A stretch of 43,098 nucleotides of DNA from Chloroflexota bacterium (GCA_016838895.1 JAEKNU010000034.1:1-43098), one strand, 5' to 3'. Shown: positions 34,076-42,845, counted from the first letter of the stretch. Made by a program: numbers and translations. Notes: generated from the letters alone by a model not told the origin.

Positions 34076-34756
34076 TCATTCAGGATTGGATTGAACGCCT
34101 TTGGCGATCAGCCAAACCGCAAAAACCATTTCTTGCACGGCTATCGGTATATTGGCAACAATCTGGATTGTTCCAAAAGCAGGGATAAGTCGGAACATCA
34201 CCAATAAAGAAGTAATGATCGTCAATGTGATGCCAAACAAACCCCAACCGGACAACCATCGCGGAACGAGTTTATATTGATAAAAGACAGCATAATACAT
34301 CAAAGCGCCAATGCACCAACTTAGCAGGACCGGTACATTATTCAACCAATCGGTACCTGCTTTTATTACTATCCCTATAGTTTGAAAATATGATGATGTC
34401 GGGGCACCGACTTTTACAAATTCCTGGCTCAAAGCCAATAGGGTTATTGAACCGATTGCAGCAACGATCTCGAGCACTCCCTCGATAATCCTGAACCCAA
34501 CCGAGCCAATCGCCAGGCCCTGATTATATTTTTTCAAAATTGGATACAAAGCAAGACCAATACCGGCACAGGCAAAGCCCATAATAAGTTGAAGCAATGT
34601 TGTGATAATGATCTGGCCTTCATTGGCGGAAATTTGTATCAGGTAATCCGCAGCATTTACGATTGGTTTTCCAATTGAGGCAGATAATACACCTGAAAGC
34701 GTCCCGATAATAAATAACACACCTACAATTTTTGCGGTTTTTCTATTTGAATTCAT
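34076..34756 (-). CDS. DUF4386-family membrane protein (copy 2)
   Basis: 226 residues, six predicted helices. The start MNSNRKTAKIVGVLFIIGTLSGVL aligns well with copy 1, and GLALYPILKKYNQGLAIGSVGFRIIEGVLEI and LVPRWLSGWGLFG are the family core. Function unknown. GAGG lies ten bases before the ATG. Gaps of 101 and 128 bases on its two sides leave room for internal promoters, so it may be transcribed apart from the dehydrogenases. Confidence 0.88.
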   Translation of the reverse strand: MNSNRKTAKIVGVLFIIGTLSGVLSASIGKPIVNAADYLIQISANEGQIIITTLLQLIMGFACAGIGLALYPILKKYNQGLAIGSVGFRIIEGVLEIVAAIGSITLLALSQEFVKVGAPTSSYFQTIGIVIKAGTDWLNNVPVLLSWCIGALMYYAVFYQYKLVPRWLSGWGLFGITLTIITSLLVMFRLIPAFGTIQIVANIPIAVQEMVFAVWLIAKGVQSNPE

Positions 34757-34857
34757 TATTAATTTTCCTCATTATTCATCATTTTTTCTAAAGTGATGAC
34801 CACTCTGCCTCATGTCATGCACCTATGTAAAATAGCGGAAGACATCTGCGATTTGGT

Positions 34858-35535
34858 TTAATGGGTTTCACTTTGCCGGCTCAACCCTTTTATGGTTATC
34901 CAGATGCCAACAACCAACTCAAAAGGCACGTAGGGGAAGTAAATCATAAAGGGCAATGCATACCCAAAGAGATGAGAAACTGTTCCGATAAGGCAAGGAA
35001 TAACGGCGATCAATCCCCACAAGGATAATGCACGCGGAATTACTTTTGATTTATAGAGCAGATAATAAAAGAGAATTGCTCCAATACTGAAAGCCAGCAT
35101 TGGCAGAATGCTGCCTGCAAACTCCATGGATTCAAATACTAAATTGCCTATCCATTGCATGTTCGCTGGTTGGCCCGTTGCGACAAAATTCTGACTTGTT
35201 TCCAACAATGTGAACATTACAATGCGGCTTCCTGCAAGCAGGATCCCTTCAAGGAGATAAAACCCAAATCCAACCAGAGCCATGATCTCGTTCTGTTTTC
35301 GTAGAGCCATGTATAACGCTGCCCCGAGAAAGATAATCCCCATAGCCGTAAGCATATCCAAAAATATATTGAAGTGCATCAATAAGGGTTGATTGCTGAT
35401 GTTAATCATGGTCGCAGTTATGTTGCCCTCAACAAACCATAATGGACGCAGGATCACACCACTGGATATGGATGTAATAAACTGTAACAGGAAAGCGACG
35501 CCTACATATCTGTAAATCTTGTTTTCTTTCTTCAT
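34858..35535 (-). CDS. DUF4386-family membrane protein (copy 3)
   Basis: 225 residues, six predicted helices. It is the most divergent of the three copies, with MKKENKIYRYVGVAFLLQFITSISSG at the start and IPRALSLWGLIAVIPCLIGT in the core; the GFGFYLLEGILLAGSRIVM segment keeps the family pattern. Function unknown. GAGG precedes the ATG by eight bases. The small conserved gene upstream ends 11 bases before its start, so these two are probably cotranscribed. Confidence 0.85.
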   Translation of the reverse strand: MKKENKIYRYVGVAFLLQFITSISSGVILRPLWFVEGNITATMINISNQPLLMHFNIFLDMLTAMGIIFLGAALYMALRKQNEIMALVGFGFYLLEGILLAGSRIVMFTLLETSQNFVATGQPANMQWIGNLVFESMEFAGSILPMLAFSIGAILFYYLLYKSKVIPRALSLWGLIAVIPCLIGTVSHLFGYALPFMIYFPYVPFELVVGIWITIKGLSRQSETH

Positions 35536-35546
35536 CTTTCTATCCT

Positions 35547-35813
35547 CTAAAAATTTTCATTTTGAATAATGTTCCCATAAATTGGGTTGAGCGATACCAG
35601 GTTCATGCCCAGATCGCGAATTCTCTTCAATGTGCCATATAAGGCTGCCTGATCTAGCACCTCACCTGTCAGTACTGTGGTGCCTCCATCTTCCCTGGTG
35701 ATGGTCAATCCTTCAAACCAGTCTGTCCAATCGGGATTTAAATGTCCATTGATCCTGATTTGATAGCCTGATATTTGATCTGAAATGTTATTCTGATTAT
35801 GTTCTTCAATCAT
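35547..35813 (-). CDS. Small conserved protein, unknown function
   Basis: 88 residues with no signal peptide. The core YQIRINGHLNPDWTDWFEGLTITREDGGTTVLTGEVLDQAALYGTLKRIRDLGMNLVSLN resembles a small alpha/beta protein often found encoded next to LuxR-type regulators in Chloroflexota and Actinobacteria. I recall the pattern but no family name. AGGA lies nine bases before the ATG. As first gene of the cluster and downstream of the MalT-like regulator it is a good marker for that regulon. Confidence 0.75.
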   Translation of the reverse strand: MIEEHNQNNISDQISGYQIRINGHLNPDWTDWFEGLTITREDGGTTVLTGEVLDQAALYGTLKRIRDLGMNLVSLNPIYGNIIQNENF

Positions 35814-35891
35814 TTTTTAATTCCTGGCAACACGAAGTTTTGGTATGTCTTCTATGTACAAAGATCATATCCTGAGCAGGGTGTTATCAAA

Positions 35892-35912
35892 CAGACACTT
35901 AAGTGTTGTCTG
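35892..35912. promoter_or_regulatory. Dyad between the MalT-like regulator and the cluster
   Basis: CAGACA and TGTCTG arms enclose CTTAAGTGT, with the inner palindrome ACACTTAAGTGT. A longer imperfect arm pattern extends into GTGTTATCA and TGATGGTGTTA. It is 79 bases before the first cluster gene and 45 bases past the regulator stop, so it may be an operator for the cluster or part of a terminator. No T-tract follows on the minus strand. Confidence 0.45.
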
Positions 35913-35956
35913 ATGGTGTTATTTTTTTAGGGGGAAATTATTTGGAATGGATGGAT

Positions 35957-38611
35957 TTACAAGATACCCAGTTCGCGGGCGCGGACAACGGCTTCGGTAC
36001 GTCTTTGTACCTGCAATTTATCAAAAATTTTGCGATTATGTCCTTTAACGGTATCCAGAGCCAGGAAAAGTTTCTCGCTGATCTCCCTGTTTGATGCACC
36101 CTGGGCAATTAACTGCAAAACTTGTAACTCACGCTGGCTGAGAGGGTTAATCAGATTTTGATCAGTAATTTGAGCTGATGGGTGTGCCGCAAAAATGGAT
36201 AGTAATTTATCAACATAGTTCGGCACAATTGCATGTGAACGGGCAACAGCTAGCAGGTTGGCCATTGTCGTACCCTCATCGATGAATGTGCGTATAAATC
36301 CCCCAGATTCTGCCAAAGCCAGTGTCGTTTCTATGCTTTGCATAGCCTGATCAATTTCCCCCAAGGCATGGTAAGCCAGTGACTGTAAAACCATACACTT
36401 TAGATATTCGTCCTGCCATTTTTTTGTCTCAAACTGCTCTGCCAAAGGCTCCAACAAGGCCAATGCCACCGAAGAATTCCCCTGAGCTATGAGAATGCGC
36501 GCTTGACTGAGCGGCAGGTCATGGGATTGAGCAAGTTTTTCAGCGGCTGAGAAATCACCGGTATGAATATATAAAAGTATTTGAACTGTTGTGATTTCTG
36601 GCAGACGCTGCACAAAATGATTTGTCAAAACCATTTGTCGAGCTTCTGACAATAGTGCGTTTGCCTTTTGCGTATCACCACGGGCTAGTTTCAGACGGGC
36701 AAGAAAAACCTGACTGATCACAAACCTATCAATGCCAGTGCCATACTGCCGGGATAGTTGCAAGCTCTGTTGAGCGTAATCTTCGGCAAGATTCAAATCA
36801 TTCCATTCATAATAAATGCGTGCCAGTCCGAGCTGTACTTCGCTGATATTTGGCTGAGGATAATCACCATACAGTTGTATGATCTGTTGATAAGTCTCAG
36901 CCGCCTGATAAAGTTGATTGCTTAACTCCTGAATCTGTCCCAAACCGCTGCTGGCTAAAACGGTCGAAAAAGTGTCACCTGATTTCTGGCTAATCGAAAT
37001 GGCTTCTAAATAATTATTGAACGCAGCAGTTCGATCTCCCAATAATTGATAAGCAAATGCCAATGTCCAGACTGCTGTAAAACGAAAGGCCAAATTATCA
37101 GAAGCAAGATTTTCTTGCGCACGCTGTGATTGGATGATGATTTCATCAGGTTTATATTGTGTCAGGGCAACCGTTGCTCTGGCTACTGCAATTTCCCCCA
37201 TTAGATTTCGGTTTTTCGCGTCCAATTCAAATTTCTGCAGCGCTGTTTCTGCGGCATGCAAAAACTTTTCGACACCTTGTGATTGACCTGAAACCAGCGA
37301 CAAAGTAGCCTGCCTGATCCGCAATAATGGTCTGGCATCCAGTATTGTATCGGGTAACGATGCTAACCAATCCAGGATCATGATTACCACGCTGGAAAAA
37401 TGTAAAGGCATTTCCGTTCTATCAAGAAGATGTTCAGCACGCTGCACATCCATGGCGGCTGTGGCATGTTGGAAGGCTTCTACTACCAGACTATTTTTTT
37501 CATACCAAGCGCTGGCACGGGAATGGTACGGTGCAGCTTGTTCACCCTCACCTGTGATGGTTTGAGTAAATCGTTGTTTGAGAAGCTCGGCAAAAAGATG
37601 GTGATAGCGATACCAACGGCGTTCATTATCCAAAGGCACAATGAACAAATTGACATGTTCCAAATATTCGAGGGTTTCCTGACCAGTACCGGTTGGGTTC
37701 TGCAGCACGGCATCACATAGAGGACCACACAGGCGATCGAGAATGGAGGTGTGAAACAGAAAAGCCTGAATCTGTTCAGATTGTTGGTGCAATACCTCTT
37801 CAAGCAGATAATCCAGTACAAATTGATGACTGCCAGTGAAAGAGTGGATCAGATCGGCAGTGTTTTGTTTGCCCTGCATGGATATTGCAGCCAGTTGTAA
37901 TCCGGCTATCCAGCCTTCCGTACGGGTGTCAAGAGCACTGACGTCTACCTCTGAAAGATTCAACCCCATAACCTTGTTGAGAAATTCTGTTGCCTCTGCT
38001 TGACTGAAGCGCAAATCAGAGGCGCGCAGCTCGGTTAGCTGCCCCCGGGCGCGCAGACGTGCCAGGGGAAGTTGCGGATCTTCACGGGTTGCGATGATAA
38101 GATGCATCTGTGGTGGCAGATGATCAAGCAAAAATGCAAGGATCTGTTCCACTGATTTCTGCTCGATGATGTGATAATCATCCAGAACAAGATTAAACCT
38201 TCCCCGAATACGTTGAATTTCATTGAGCAGGGTGGTCAGATTGGATTCAACAGACGGGGATTGGGCTTGTGTGTTTTGTAATATCGCCAATAAACCATTT
38301 GCGAAATCAATGGGCAATTCCACGGATTCATATTGATCAAGCGATTGTATCGCAGAGATCAGATAAATCAGAAAACGAGTTGGGTCGTTGTCACCTTCAT
38401 CCAGCGCAAGCCAGGCAGTCGGTTGTTTGCAATCCATAATCCACTGGCTGAGCAGGGTGGATTTTCCAAAACCGGCTGGAGCAGAGATAAGCGTCAGTTT
38501 ATGATCTGAGGTATGGCCTCTATTCAGACGCTGAATTAGCTCAGGTCGAGAAACTGTTTCAGCTCGAGGAGTAGGAATGAATAGTTTTGTGGCTAATACT
38601 GGCAGCGGCAT
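35957..38611 (-). CDS. MalT-like LuxR-family ATP-dependent regulator
   Basis: 884 residues. A STAND NTPase domain starts the protein with P-loop APAGFGKST (44-52) and Walker B FNLVLDDYHII near residue 140. Winged-helix and TPR-like repeat regions fill about 260-800, and a LuxR helix-turn-helix closes it (LSQRELQVLQLIAQGASNREISEKLFLALDTVKGHNRKIFDKL). It is a MalT-type activator that hydrolyses ATP and oligomerises upon inducer binding. No Shine-Dalgarno sequence precedes the ATG; a TATAAT box sits so that transcription should start at it. The likely targets are the neighbouring dehydrogenase/DUF4386 genes. Confidence 0.93.
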   Translation of the reverse strand: MPLPVLATKLFIPTPRAETVSRPELIQRLNRGHTSDHKLTLISAPAGFGKSTLLSQWIMDCKQPTAWLALDEGDNDPTRFLIYLISAIQSLDQYESVELPIDFANGLLAILQNTQAQSPSVESNLTTLLNEIQRIRGRFNLVLDDYHIIEQKSVEQILAFLLDHLPPQMHLIIATREDPQLPLARLRARGQLTELRASDLRFSQAEATEFLNKVMGLNLSEVDVSALDTRTEGWIAGLQLAAISMQGKQNTADLIHSFTGSHQFVLDYLLEEVLHQQSEQIQAFLFHTSILDRLCGPLCDAVLQNPTGTGQETLEYLEHVNLFIVPLDNERRWYRYHHLFAELLKQRFTQTITGEGEQAAPYHSRASAWYEKNSLVVEAFQHATAAMDVQRAEHLLDRTEMPLHFSSVVIMILDWLASLPDTILDARPLLRIRQATLSLVSGQSQGVEKFLHAAETALQKFELDAKNRNLMGEIAVARATVALTQYKPDEIIIQSQRAQENLASDNLAFRFTAVWTLAFAYQLLGDRTAAFNNYLEAISISQKSGDTFSTVLASSGLGQIQELSNQLYQAAETYQQIIQLYGDYPQPNISEVQLGLARIYYEWNDLNLAEDYAQQSLQLSRQYGTGIDRFVISQVFLARLKLARGDTQKANALLSEARQMVLTNHFVQRLPEITTVQILLYIHTGDFSAAEKLAQSHDLPLSQARILIAQGNSSVALALLEPLAEQFETKKWQDEYLKCMVLQSLAYHALGEIDQAMQSIETTLALAESGGFIRTFIDEGTTMANLLAVARSHAIVPNYVDKLLSIFAAHPSAQITDQNLINPLSQRELQVLQLIAQGASNREISEKLFLALDTVKGHNRKIFDKLQVQRRTEAVVRARELGIL

Positions 38612-38617
38612 AGATCA

Positions 38618-38623
38618 ATTATA
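38618..38623 (-). promoter_or_regulatory. -10 box for a leaderless MalT-like regulator transcript
   Basis: TATAAT on the minus strand ends six bases before the ATG at 38611, so the transcript would start at the start codon itself. There is no ribosome site. I see no convincing -35 hexamer at 16-18 bases upstream. Confidence 0.55.
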
Positions 38624-38741
38624 TATCATTGACTGGCGAACCTGCTGATAACACAGCGATTCTTTGTATACGGCGATATTCTATTAACGTATGAGGGATG
38701 TGATTTATTTGGGTTTTTAAAATGTTTTTTTTGGAGAGCCT

Positions 38742-39071
38742 CTACTGATTAGCGGGTTTCCTGTTTTGTATGAGTGCAACATTATATGGATATAATACGG
38801 CAGTCATGATACCTTCGACTACTGCCGGGTCAGCGAGCATTATTTTTTCTGCTTCGGCTTTATTGTCTACTTCAAGAATGACAATGCCAAACGTATCAGA
38901 GTTTAATCCATCTGTTTTACCAGCCAGTATCAATTTGCCTTCGGATAACAATTTCTGCAATTTGTTGAAATGTTTTTGTACAATTTCTTCTTCGTGCGTA
39001 GTCCAGTTTTCTTCTTTCAACAAGGATGGAATTGGTTTCAATACATAGATAAATTGTTTCTTGTTTTCCAT
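38742..39071 (-). CDS. YCII-family protein
   Basis: 109 residues with the YCII ferredoxin-like fold: YVLKPIPSLLKEENWTTHEEEIVQKHFNKLQKLLSEGKLILAGKTDG, then FGIVILEVDNKAEAEKIMLADPAVVEGIM. Family members act as small dimers; some are chlorophenol-type dehalogenases or binding proteins, but the usual function is unknown. GGAG lies six bases before the ATG. It lies upstream of the MalT-like gene, with 130 bases in between, and downstream of the hydrolase gene. Confidence 0.88.
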   Translation of the reverse strand: MENKKQFIYVLKPIPSLLKEENWTTHEEEIVQKHFNKLQKLLSEGKLILAGKTDGLNSDTFGIVILEVDNKAEAEKIMLADPAVVEGIMTAVLYPYNVALIQNRKPANQ

Positions 39072-39156
39072 TTTAACTCCAGTAATTGGCCAGCATAATC
39101 AACATGAATAAAATTATTTAAGGAAGGACGGATTCTATCTTTGGTCATGGACGAAC

Positions 39157-39960
39157 TTAAAAACGATTGAGAAAATCCAGCATGACGGCGTTGAATTGCT
39201 GTGGGCGCTGCAATGGCGCAAAATGGCTGACATTGGGCAACTCAATAAATTCGGCATGCGGAATACGTTGGGCAATATACTTGGCATGTTCTCGTTTAAT
39301 AAATTCGTCATGTTCGCCCAGCACCACCACAAACGGTACCTGGATCTGTGCCAGATCGTCCGCTGAATAATTGGGTTGCGTACGCTGCATCAGGCTGACT
39401 GCCTCTGATAGGAGATCAAATTGATCCGGTGTAGCTGAAAGCTGCTGATACTCTTTAACATGGCGACTCAAACAGCGCTGCAAAGGCATTGGGTATTCGC
39501 TGATTTCCTTTGTACCGCTGGGGTCCACGTTACAGGCAAAGAAGAACACACCGAACACCCGCTCAGGTGACTGGTCGGCCAGGATTAGCGCAGTATCTGC
39601 ACCATCGCTCCAGCCTACCAGACTGGCTCGCTGCAGTTGCAGGGTATCCATCAAGGCCAACACATCATCGGCCATGAGCTCATAGGTATATGGACGTCCA
39701 TCACGCGTGCTGCGCCCATGACCGCGGCTGTCGATCACGATCACCTGATACCCATTATCGAGCAAAGCTGGAATCTGATAGCCCCAATTTCCGCTGTTGC
39801 CCAATCCGCCGTGCAGTAATATCACCGGTTTGCCGGAACCATAAACCGCATACCAGATACAGGCACCATCATTTTCGATGTAGCCCTGATTCTCGGTAGT
39901 TGGCAGGGCTGCGGCACCCTGTGCTTCGAATTGAATGAGATTATCATCAAATGTTTGCAT
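39157..39960 (-). CDS. Alpha/beta-hydrolase
   Basis: 267 residues with the full fold: oxyanion segment ILLHGGLGNSG (48-57), DSRGHGRS (77-84), nucleophile Ser118 in VGWSDGAD, the acid strand VVLGEHDEFI near 220 and the His strand PNVSHFAPLQRPQQF near 245. It hydrolyses esters, amides or haloalkanes of unknown type. A longer frame from 40044 overlaps the SnoaL gene, but GAGG before the ATG at 39960 favours this start. No signal peptide. The SnoaL-like gene upstream ends 50 bases before it, so both are probably expressed together. Confidence 0.9.
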   Translation of the reverse strand: MQTFDDNLIQFEAQGAAALPTTENQGYIENDGACIWYAVYGSGKPVILLHGGLGNSGNWGYQIPALLDNGYQVIVIDSRGHGRSTRDGRPYTYELMADDVLALMDTLQLQRASLVGWSDGADTALILADQSPERVFGVFFFACNVDPSGTKEISEYPMPLQRCLSRHVKEYQQLSATPDQFDLLSEAVSLMQRTQPNYSADDLAQIQVPFVVVLGEHDEFIKREHAKYIAQRIPHAEFIELPNVSHFAPLQRPQQFNAVMLDFLNRF

Positions 39961-40010
39961 TTTGAATTCCTCTTCACCATCTGTGGTGTGGCGTGGTATT
40001 TTTTTTCTGC

Positions 40011-40397
40011 TTAATCCCCTTTTACATATGAGAATTTTTCGCAAATTAATTCATCTCTGACCTTAAAAATATCCACAGCGCGCAAATACATCTCATTTTC
40101 GGCTTCATCTAGCCAATGATATTTGCAGCGCATAACGCAGCGATCACCCATACCAAATATCTCCTCGATTTCAATGCGAACCTCAGCTAAGGTGCTAAAA
40201 AGATTTTGCCAATATTTTGTAATGGCTTCCTTGCCGCTGTGTACAGAGCCATCAGGTGCAGGGTGCCAACTTTCGATTTTACAATCATCATGAATCAACT
40301 GTGTTAAGGCTGTACTATCGTGACGATTGAAGGCTTCCTGGTATACAAGCACAATGCGCATTGCTGATTCAATTTTGGACATTCGGATTGGTGTCAT
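40011..40397 (-). CDS. SnoaL-like (NTF2-fold) protein
   Basis: 128 residues of the NTF2-like cone-shaped fold: VYQEAFNRHDSTALTQLIHDDCKIESW, a GKEAITKYWQNLFSTLAEVRIEIEEIFGMGDRCVMRCKYHWL core and the C-terminal strand RAVDIFKVRDELICEKFSY. Members are polyketide cyclases, isomerases or binding proteins; none can be assigned here. AAGGA lies nine bases before the ATG, overlapping the stop region of the tiny lipoprotein-like frame. The hydrolase gene follows. Confidence 0.85.
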   Translation of the reverse strand: MTPIRMSKIESAMRIVLVYQEAFNRHDSTALTQLIHDDCKIESWHPAPDGSVHSGKEAITKYWQNLFSTLAEVRIEIEEIFGMGDRCVMRCKYHWLDEAENEMYLRAVDIFKVRDELICEKFSYVKGD

Positions 40398-40410
40398 CTG
40401 GAATATTCCT

Positions 40411-40497
40411 TCATAAAGTTAATACGAGTTGGATTGTACACGCCGCCGTTAATGAAGTGAGAAATATTACAAAGAGCGTTATTCGTTTTCTCTGCAT
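40411..40497 (-). CDS. Tiny lipoprotein-like reading frame (remnant or leader)
   Basis: A 28-codon frame, MQRKRITLFVIFLTSLTAACTIQLVLTL. It has a perfect lipoprotein signal: a basic start, hydrophobic core and LTAAC lipobox, followed by only eight residues before TGA. No clear ribosome site (only GAGA two bases before the ATG). It ends 13 bases before the SnoaL-like start. It may be the head of a deleted lipoprotein gene, or a real tiny lipoprotein. Confidence 0.4.
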   Translation of the reverse strand: MQRKRITLFVIFLTSLTAACTIQLVLTL

Positions 40498-40687
40498 ATT
40501 CTCGTTTTATTACAATAACATACTACAATCAGGTGTTGCGGAACCTTTTTTATATTTAATCTTTGTGCAAGAAAACTCAGAAGTAAGGTTGCCTTTTCTT
40601 TTCGGACTGTTCAAATGCTTCTGGGATTGTTGTGCCTGGAAAACGTAACCTTCATTGAATTGCCTTATATGGATATCTATATCATTG

Positions 40688-41500
40688 TTATAAATGCAAA
40701 TGCAAAATACGATGGGCTTTTTTTGCTGCCCGAAAGGATCCCATCATGCGAAAAAGAAGCCGGTCCCAGAATGCAAGTGTAGAAATATCTTCCGAATCGG
40801 TAAAGTACCATTCTTCCAGCAGATCGACTCCTGAACCCCAATGTGCGATTTGTCCAACATCATCTATGCCCCAATGAATTTTTGCGCCTGTTTTCTTGAT
40901 GGAAGGATGATTATTAGCGTTTTTTGCTGTCAGCGTACTATAAGCATCGAATGCAATTTCACTTGCTGGCAGATGCTCCTGCAGTTTGAGAAAAAGCTGC
41001 TCAATTTCATGCTCATGCAAATACATTAGTAACCCTTCAGCGATGATGCAAGCTGGACGGCCGTTGTGCACTTGATCCAGCCAGCCAAAGTCCGTCACCG
41101 ATGATGAGATCATATGATAATGATCTGTCTCATCATAGAAGTTCTTCCTTAATGCAATCACATCTGGATAATCCAGATCATACCAATCCCCTTTGTGTGC
41201 CGCGACCCGCAGCACGCGGCTGTCCAATCCACAGCCTAAATGAATGACGAGTGGATTCTCTGTATGTTTCAAATACTCATTCACATATGTATCCAGTTGC
41301 TTCGCCCGCATCGCCAGAGTGATCAGGGTTTGCTTTGGAACATGCAGTCCCTCAAAATCATATTCAATCTGATTCAGAATTTCTTCGGCTTTTAAGTCAA
41401 TTAAAATTGGTTGATTCAGCTGGCTTTGCATTGCTTTACTGTGCAGAGGGACAAGGAGCGTTTCCTTCTCCTCGGTTAGTATAATTTTATGTTTTTCCAT
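40688..41500 (-). CDS. LCMT/TcmP-type SAM-dependent methyltransferase
   Basis: 270 residues of the leucine-carboxyl-methyltransferase family. The SAM site is IHLGCGLDSRVLRV (residues 85-98) and the WYDLDYPDV strand supplies the acidic residue that binds the ribose. A further ACIIAEGLLMYLHEHE segment is typical of the family. Family members methylate carboxyl groups of proteins or polyketides. The exact substrate is unknown. AAAGGATA precedes the ATG. Gaps of 290 and 136 bases separate it from its neighbours, so it is probably monocistronic. Confidence 0.92.
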   Translation of the reverse strand: MEKHKIILTEEKETLLVPLHSKAMQSQLNQPILIDLKAEEILNQIEYDFEGLHVPKQTLITLAMRAKQLDTYVNEYLKHTENPLVIHLGCGLDSRVLRVAAHKGDWYDLDYPDVIALRKNFYDETDHYHMISSSVTDFGWLDQVHNGRPACIIAEGLLMYLHEHEIEQLFLKLQEHLPASEIAFDAYSTLTAKNANNHPSIKKTGAKIHWGIDDVGQIAHWGSGVDLLEEWYFTDSEDISTLAFWDRLLFRMMGSFRAAKKAHRILHLHL

Positions 41501-41636
41501 ACAAGTATCCTTTCCCTAAAAATCAGACAACAGATCAGTGTAATGTTGTCAATTATTTGTTTGTTTTTTCTTCGGGCAGCCCTTCTGAGAAGATTTCGTT
41601 CTTTCCAATACGCGGGCTTCCTTTTGGCCAGATGCA

Positions 41637-42806
41637 TCATTCTATCGCAGGCAAGATGTATTTTTCAAGAATTCTGAAAGCGGTTGTTTTGGTTGTGTAA
41701 TTACCTGCGGTGAAAACAACGATGGTATTCAGTTCCGGAAAAATCATGATTTCTTGTCCGCCCCAGCCACTGGCATAAAAGAGATTGATTTTCTGACCGT
41801 TATGGCGATATTCTTTAATCCACCAGGTGTAGGCGTAGCCATTCCGGCCAGCATCCGTACCGGGAATTTTGATACGCACATTATTCCTATAAGGTATGGC
41901 ACTTTTATCGACCCACGCTGCCGGAATAATCTGTTCCCCATCCCAGACGCCACGATTCAAATAGGTGATTCCGAATTTTGTCATCTCTCTGGGGGTGAGT
42001 GCAAAATTACCATCTGCGGCAACGATACCACTCTCAAATTTGCTTATCTCTGGCGGATTAATTCCCAGTGGTTCATGCAGGTATACTGCGGCAAACTCTT
42101 CAATGTTCATGCCGCTGGCATTTTTAATGATCTCACCCAACAGGATCATGCACCCGGCGCTGTAATTAAAATGCGTGCCGGGGTCTTTAACCAGTGGTGC
42201 TTCTAAAATACAGGCGACCTGGTCATCGCAATTGATCCACAAATTAAACGAGGAGTTATTTGGATCGGTATAGGCAGTATTCCACTCAGCCCAGGCTAAT
42301 CCGGCGGTCATGGTCAGTAAGTGCTCAATGGTAATGGCATCTTTGCCATCCGTATTCAGATACTGATGCTGCGGCAGATAATCAAAAATAGACTGGTTTA
42401 CACTCTCGATAAAGCCCTCTTCGATGGCAATGCCTATCACCGCTGATGTGAAACTTTTTCCAACAGACATAACCTCGTGCGGCTTATTGTTTGCCCAATA
42501 CACCCATCTGCCGTGATAATATGGCGCATCCCATTGAAAACGATGACCTACAAAATACTCCTCAAGCACCAGTTTGTCATCCTTATAAATCAGCAAGGAA
42601 TGTACTTCATTATATTTCCCCTCGCGTATGCGATCCACCGCCTGCCCAATTAAAGCGGGGTCTATGCCCACTTCATCTAATGTACCAACAGCCAACCCAT
42701 CATCCAGATTTTCAGGTTGTTGATAAGTGTAATTACTGGCTGGGGCTGTGCCACAACTGGTAAATAGTAATGAGAATAGTGTGATTAGGAGGAATATTTT
42801 TTTCAT
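41637..42806 (-). CDS. Secreted lipoprotein serine hydrolase, class C beta-lactamase-like
   Basis: 389 residues. A lipoprotein signal ends at LLFTSC (Cys18), so it should sit on the outer face of the cell envelope. The class C-type domain has the nucleophile motif SVGK in MSVGKSFTSAVIG and a Tyr motif NYSAG near 190, the active-site Tyr equivalent. The last region, YASGWGGQEIMIFPELNTIVVFTAG, is the family's KTG-like strand. The enzyme is an esterase, DD-peptidase or related hydrolase. A longer frame begins at 42845, but the ATG at 42806 gives the signal peptide its normal shape. It is paralogous in type to 28472-29710. Confidence 0.88.
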   Translation of the reverse strand: MKKIFLLITLFSLLFTSCGTAPASNYTYQQPENLDDGLAVGTLDEVGIDPALIGQAVDRIREGKYNEVHSLLIYKDDKLVLEEYFVGHRFQWDAPYYHGRWVYWANNKPHEVMSVGKSFTSAVIGIAIEEGFIESVNQSIFDYLPQHQYLNTDGKDAITIEHLLTMTAGLAWAEWNTAYTDPNNSSFNLWINCDDQVACILEAPLVKDPGTHFNYSAGCMILLGEIIKNASGMNIEEFAAVYLHEPLGINPPEISKFESGIVAADGNFALTPREMTKFGITYLNRGVWDGEQIIPAAWVDKSAIPYRNNVRIKIPGTDAGRNGYAYTWWIKEYRHNGQKINLFYASGWGGQEIMIFPELNTIVVFTAGNYTTKTTAFRILEKYILPAIE

Positions 42807-42845
42807 TTGCTTTGGATTCCTTATCCATATGATTGTGTTTGACAC

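Noticed and set aside
40505..40655. Open minus-strand stretch between the methyltransferase and SnoaL genes
   Set aside because: The frame has no start codon or ribosome site and shows no recognisable family; treated as non-coding, although a decayed gene cannot be excluded.
28472..42806. Two serine hydrolases considered as true beta-lactamases
   Set aside because: They share the SxxK fold motif with esterases and DD-peptidases, and nothing in the sequence specifically supports beta-lactam hydrolysis.
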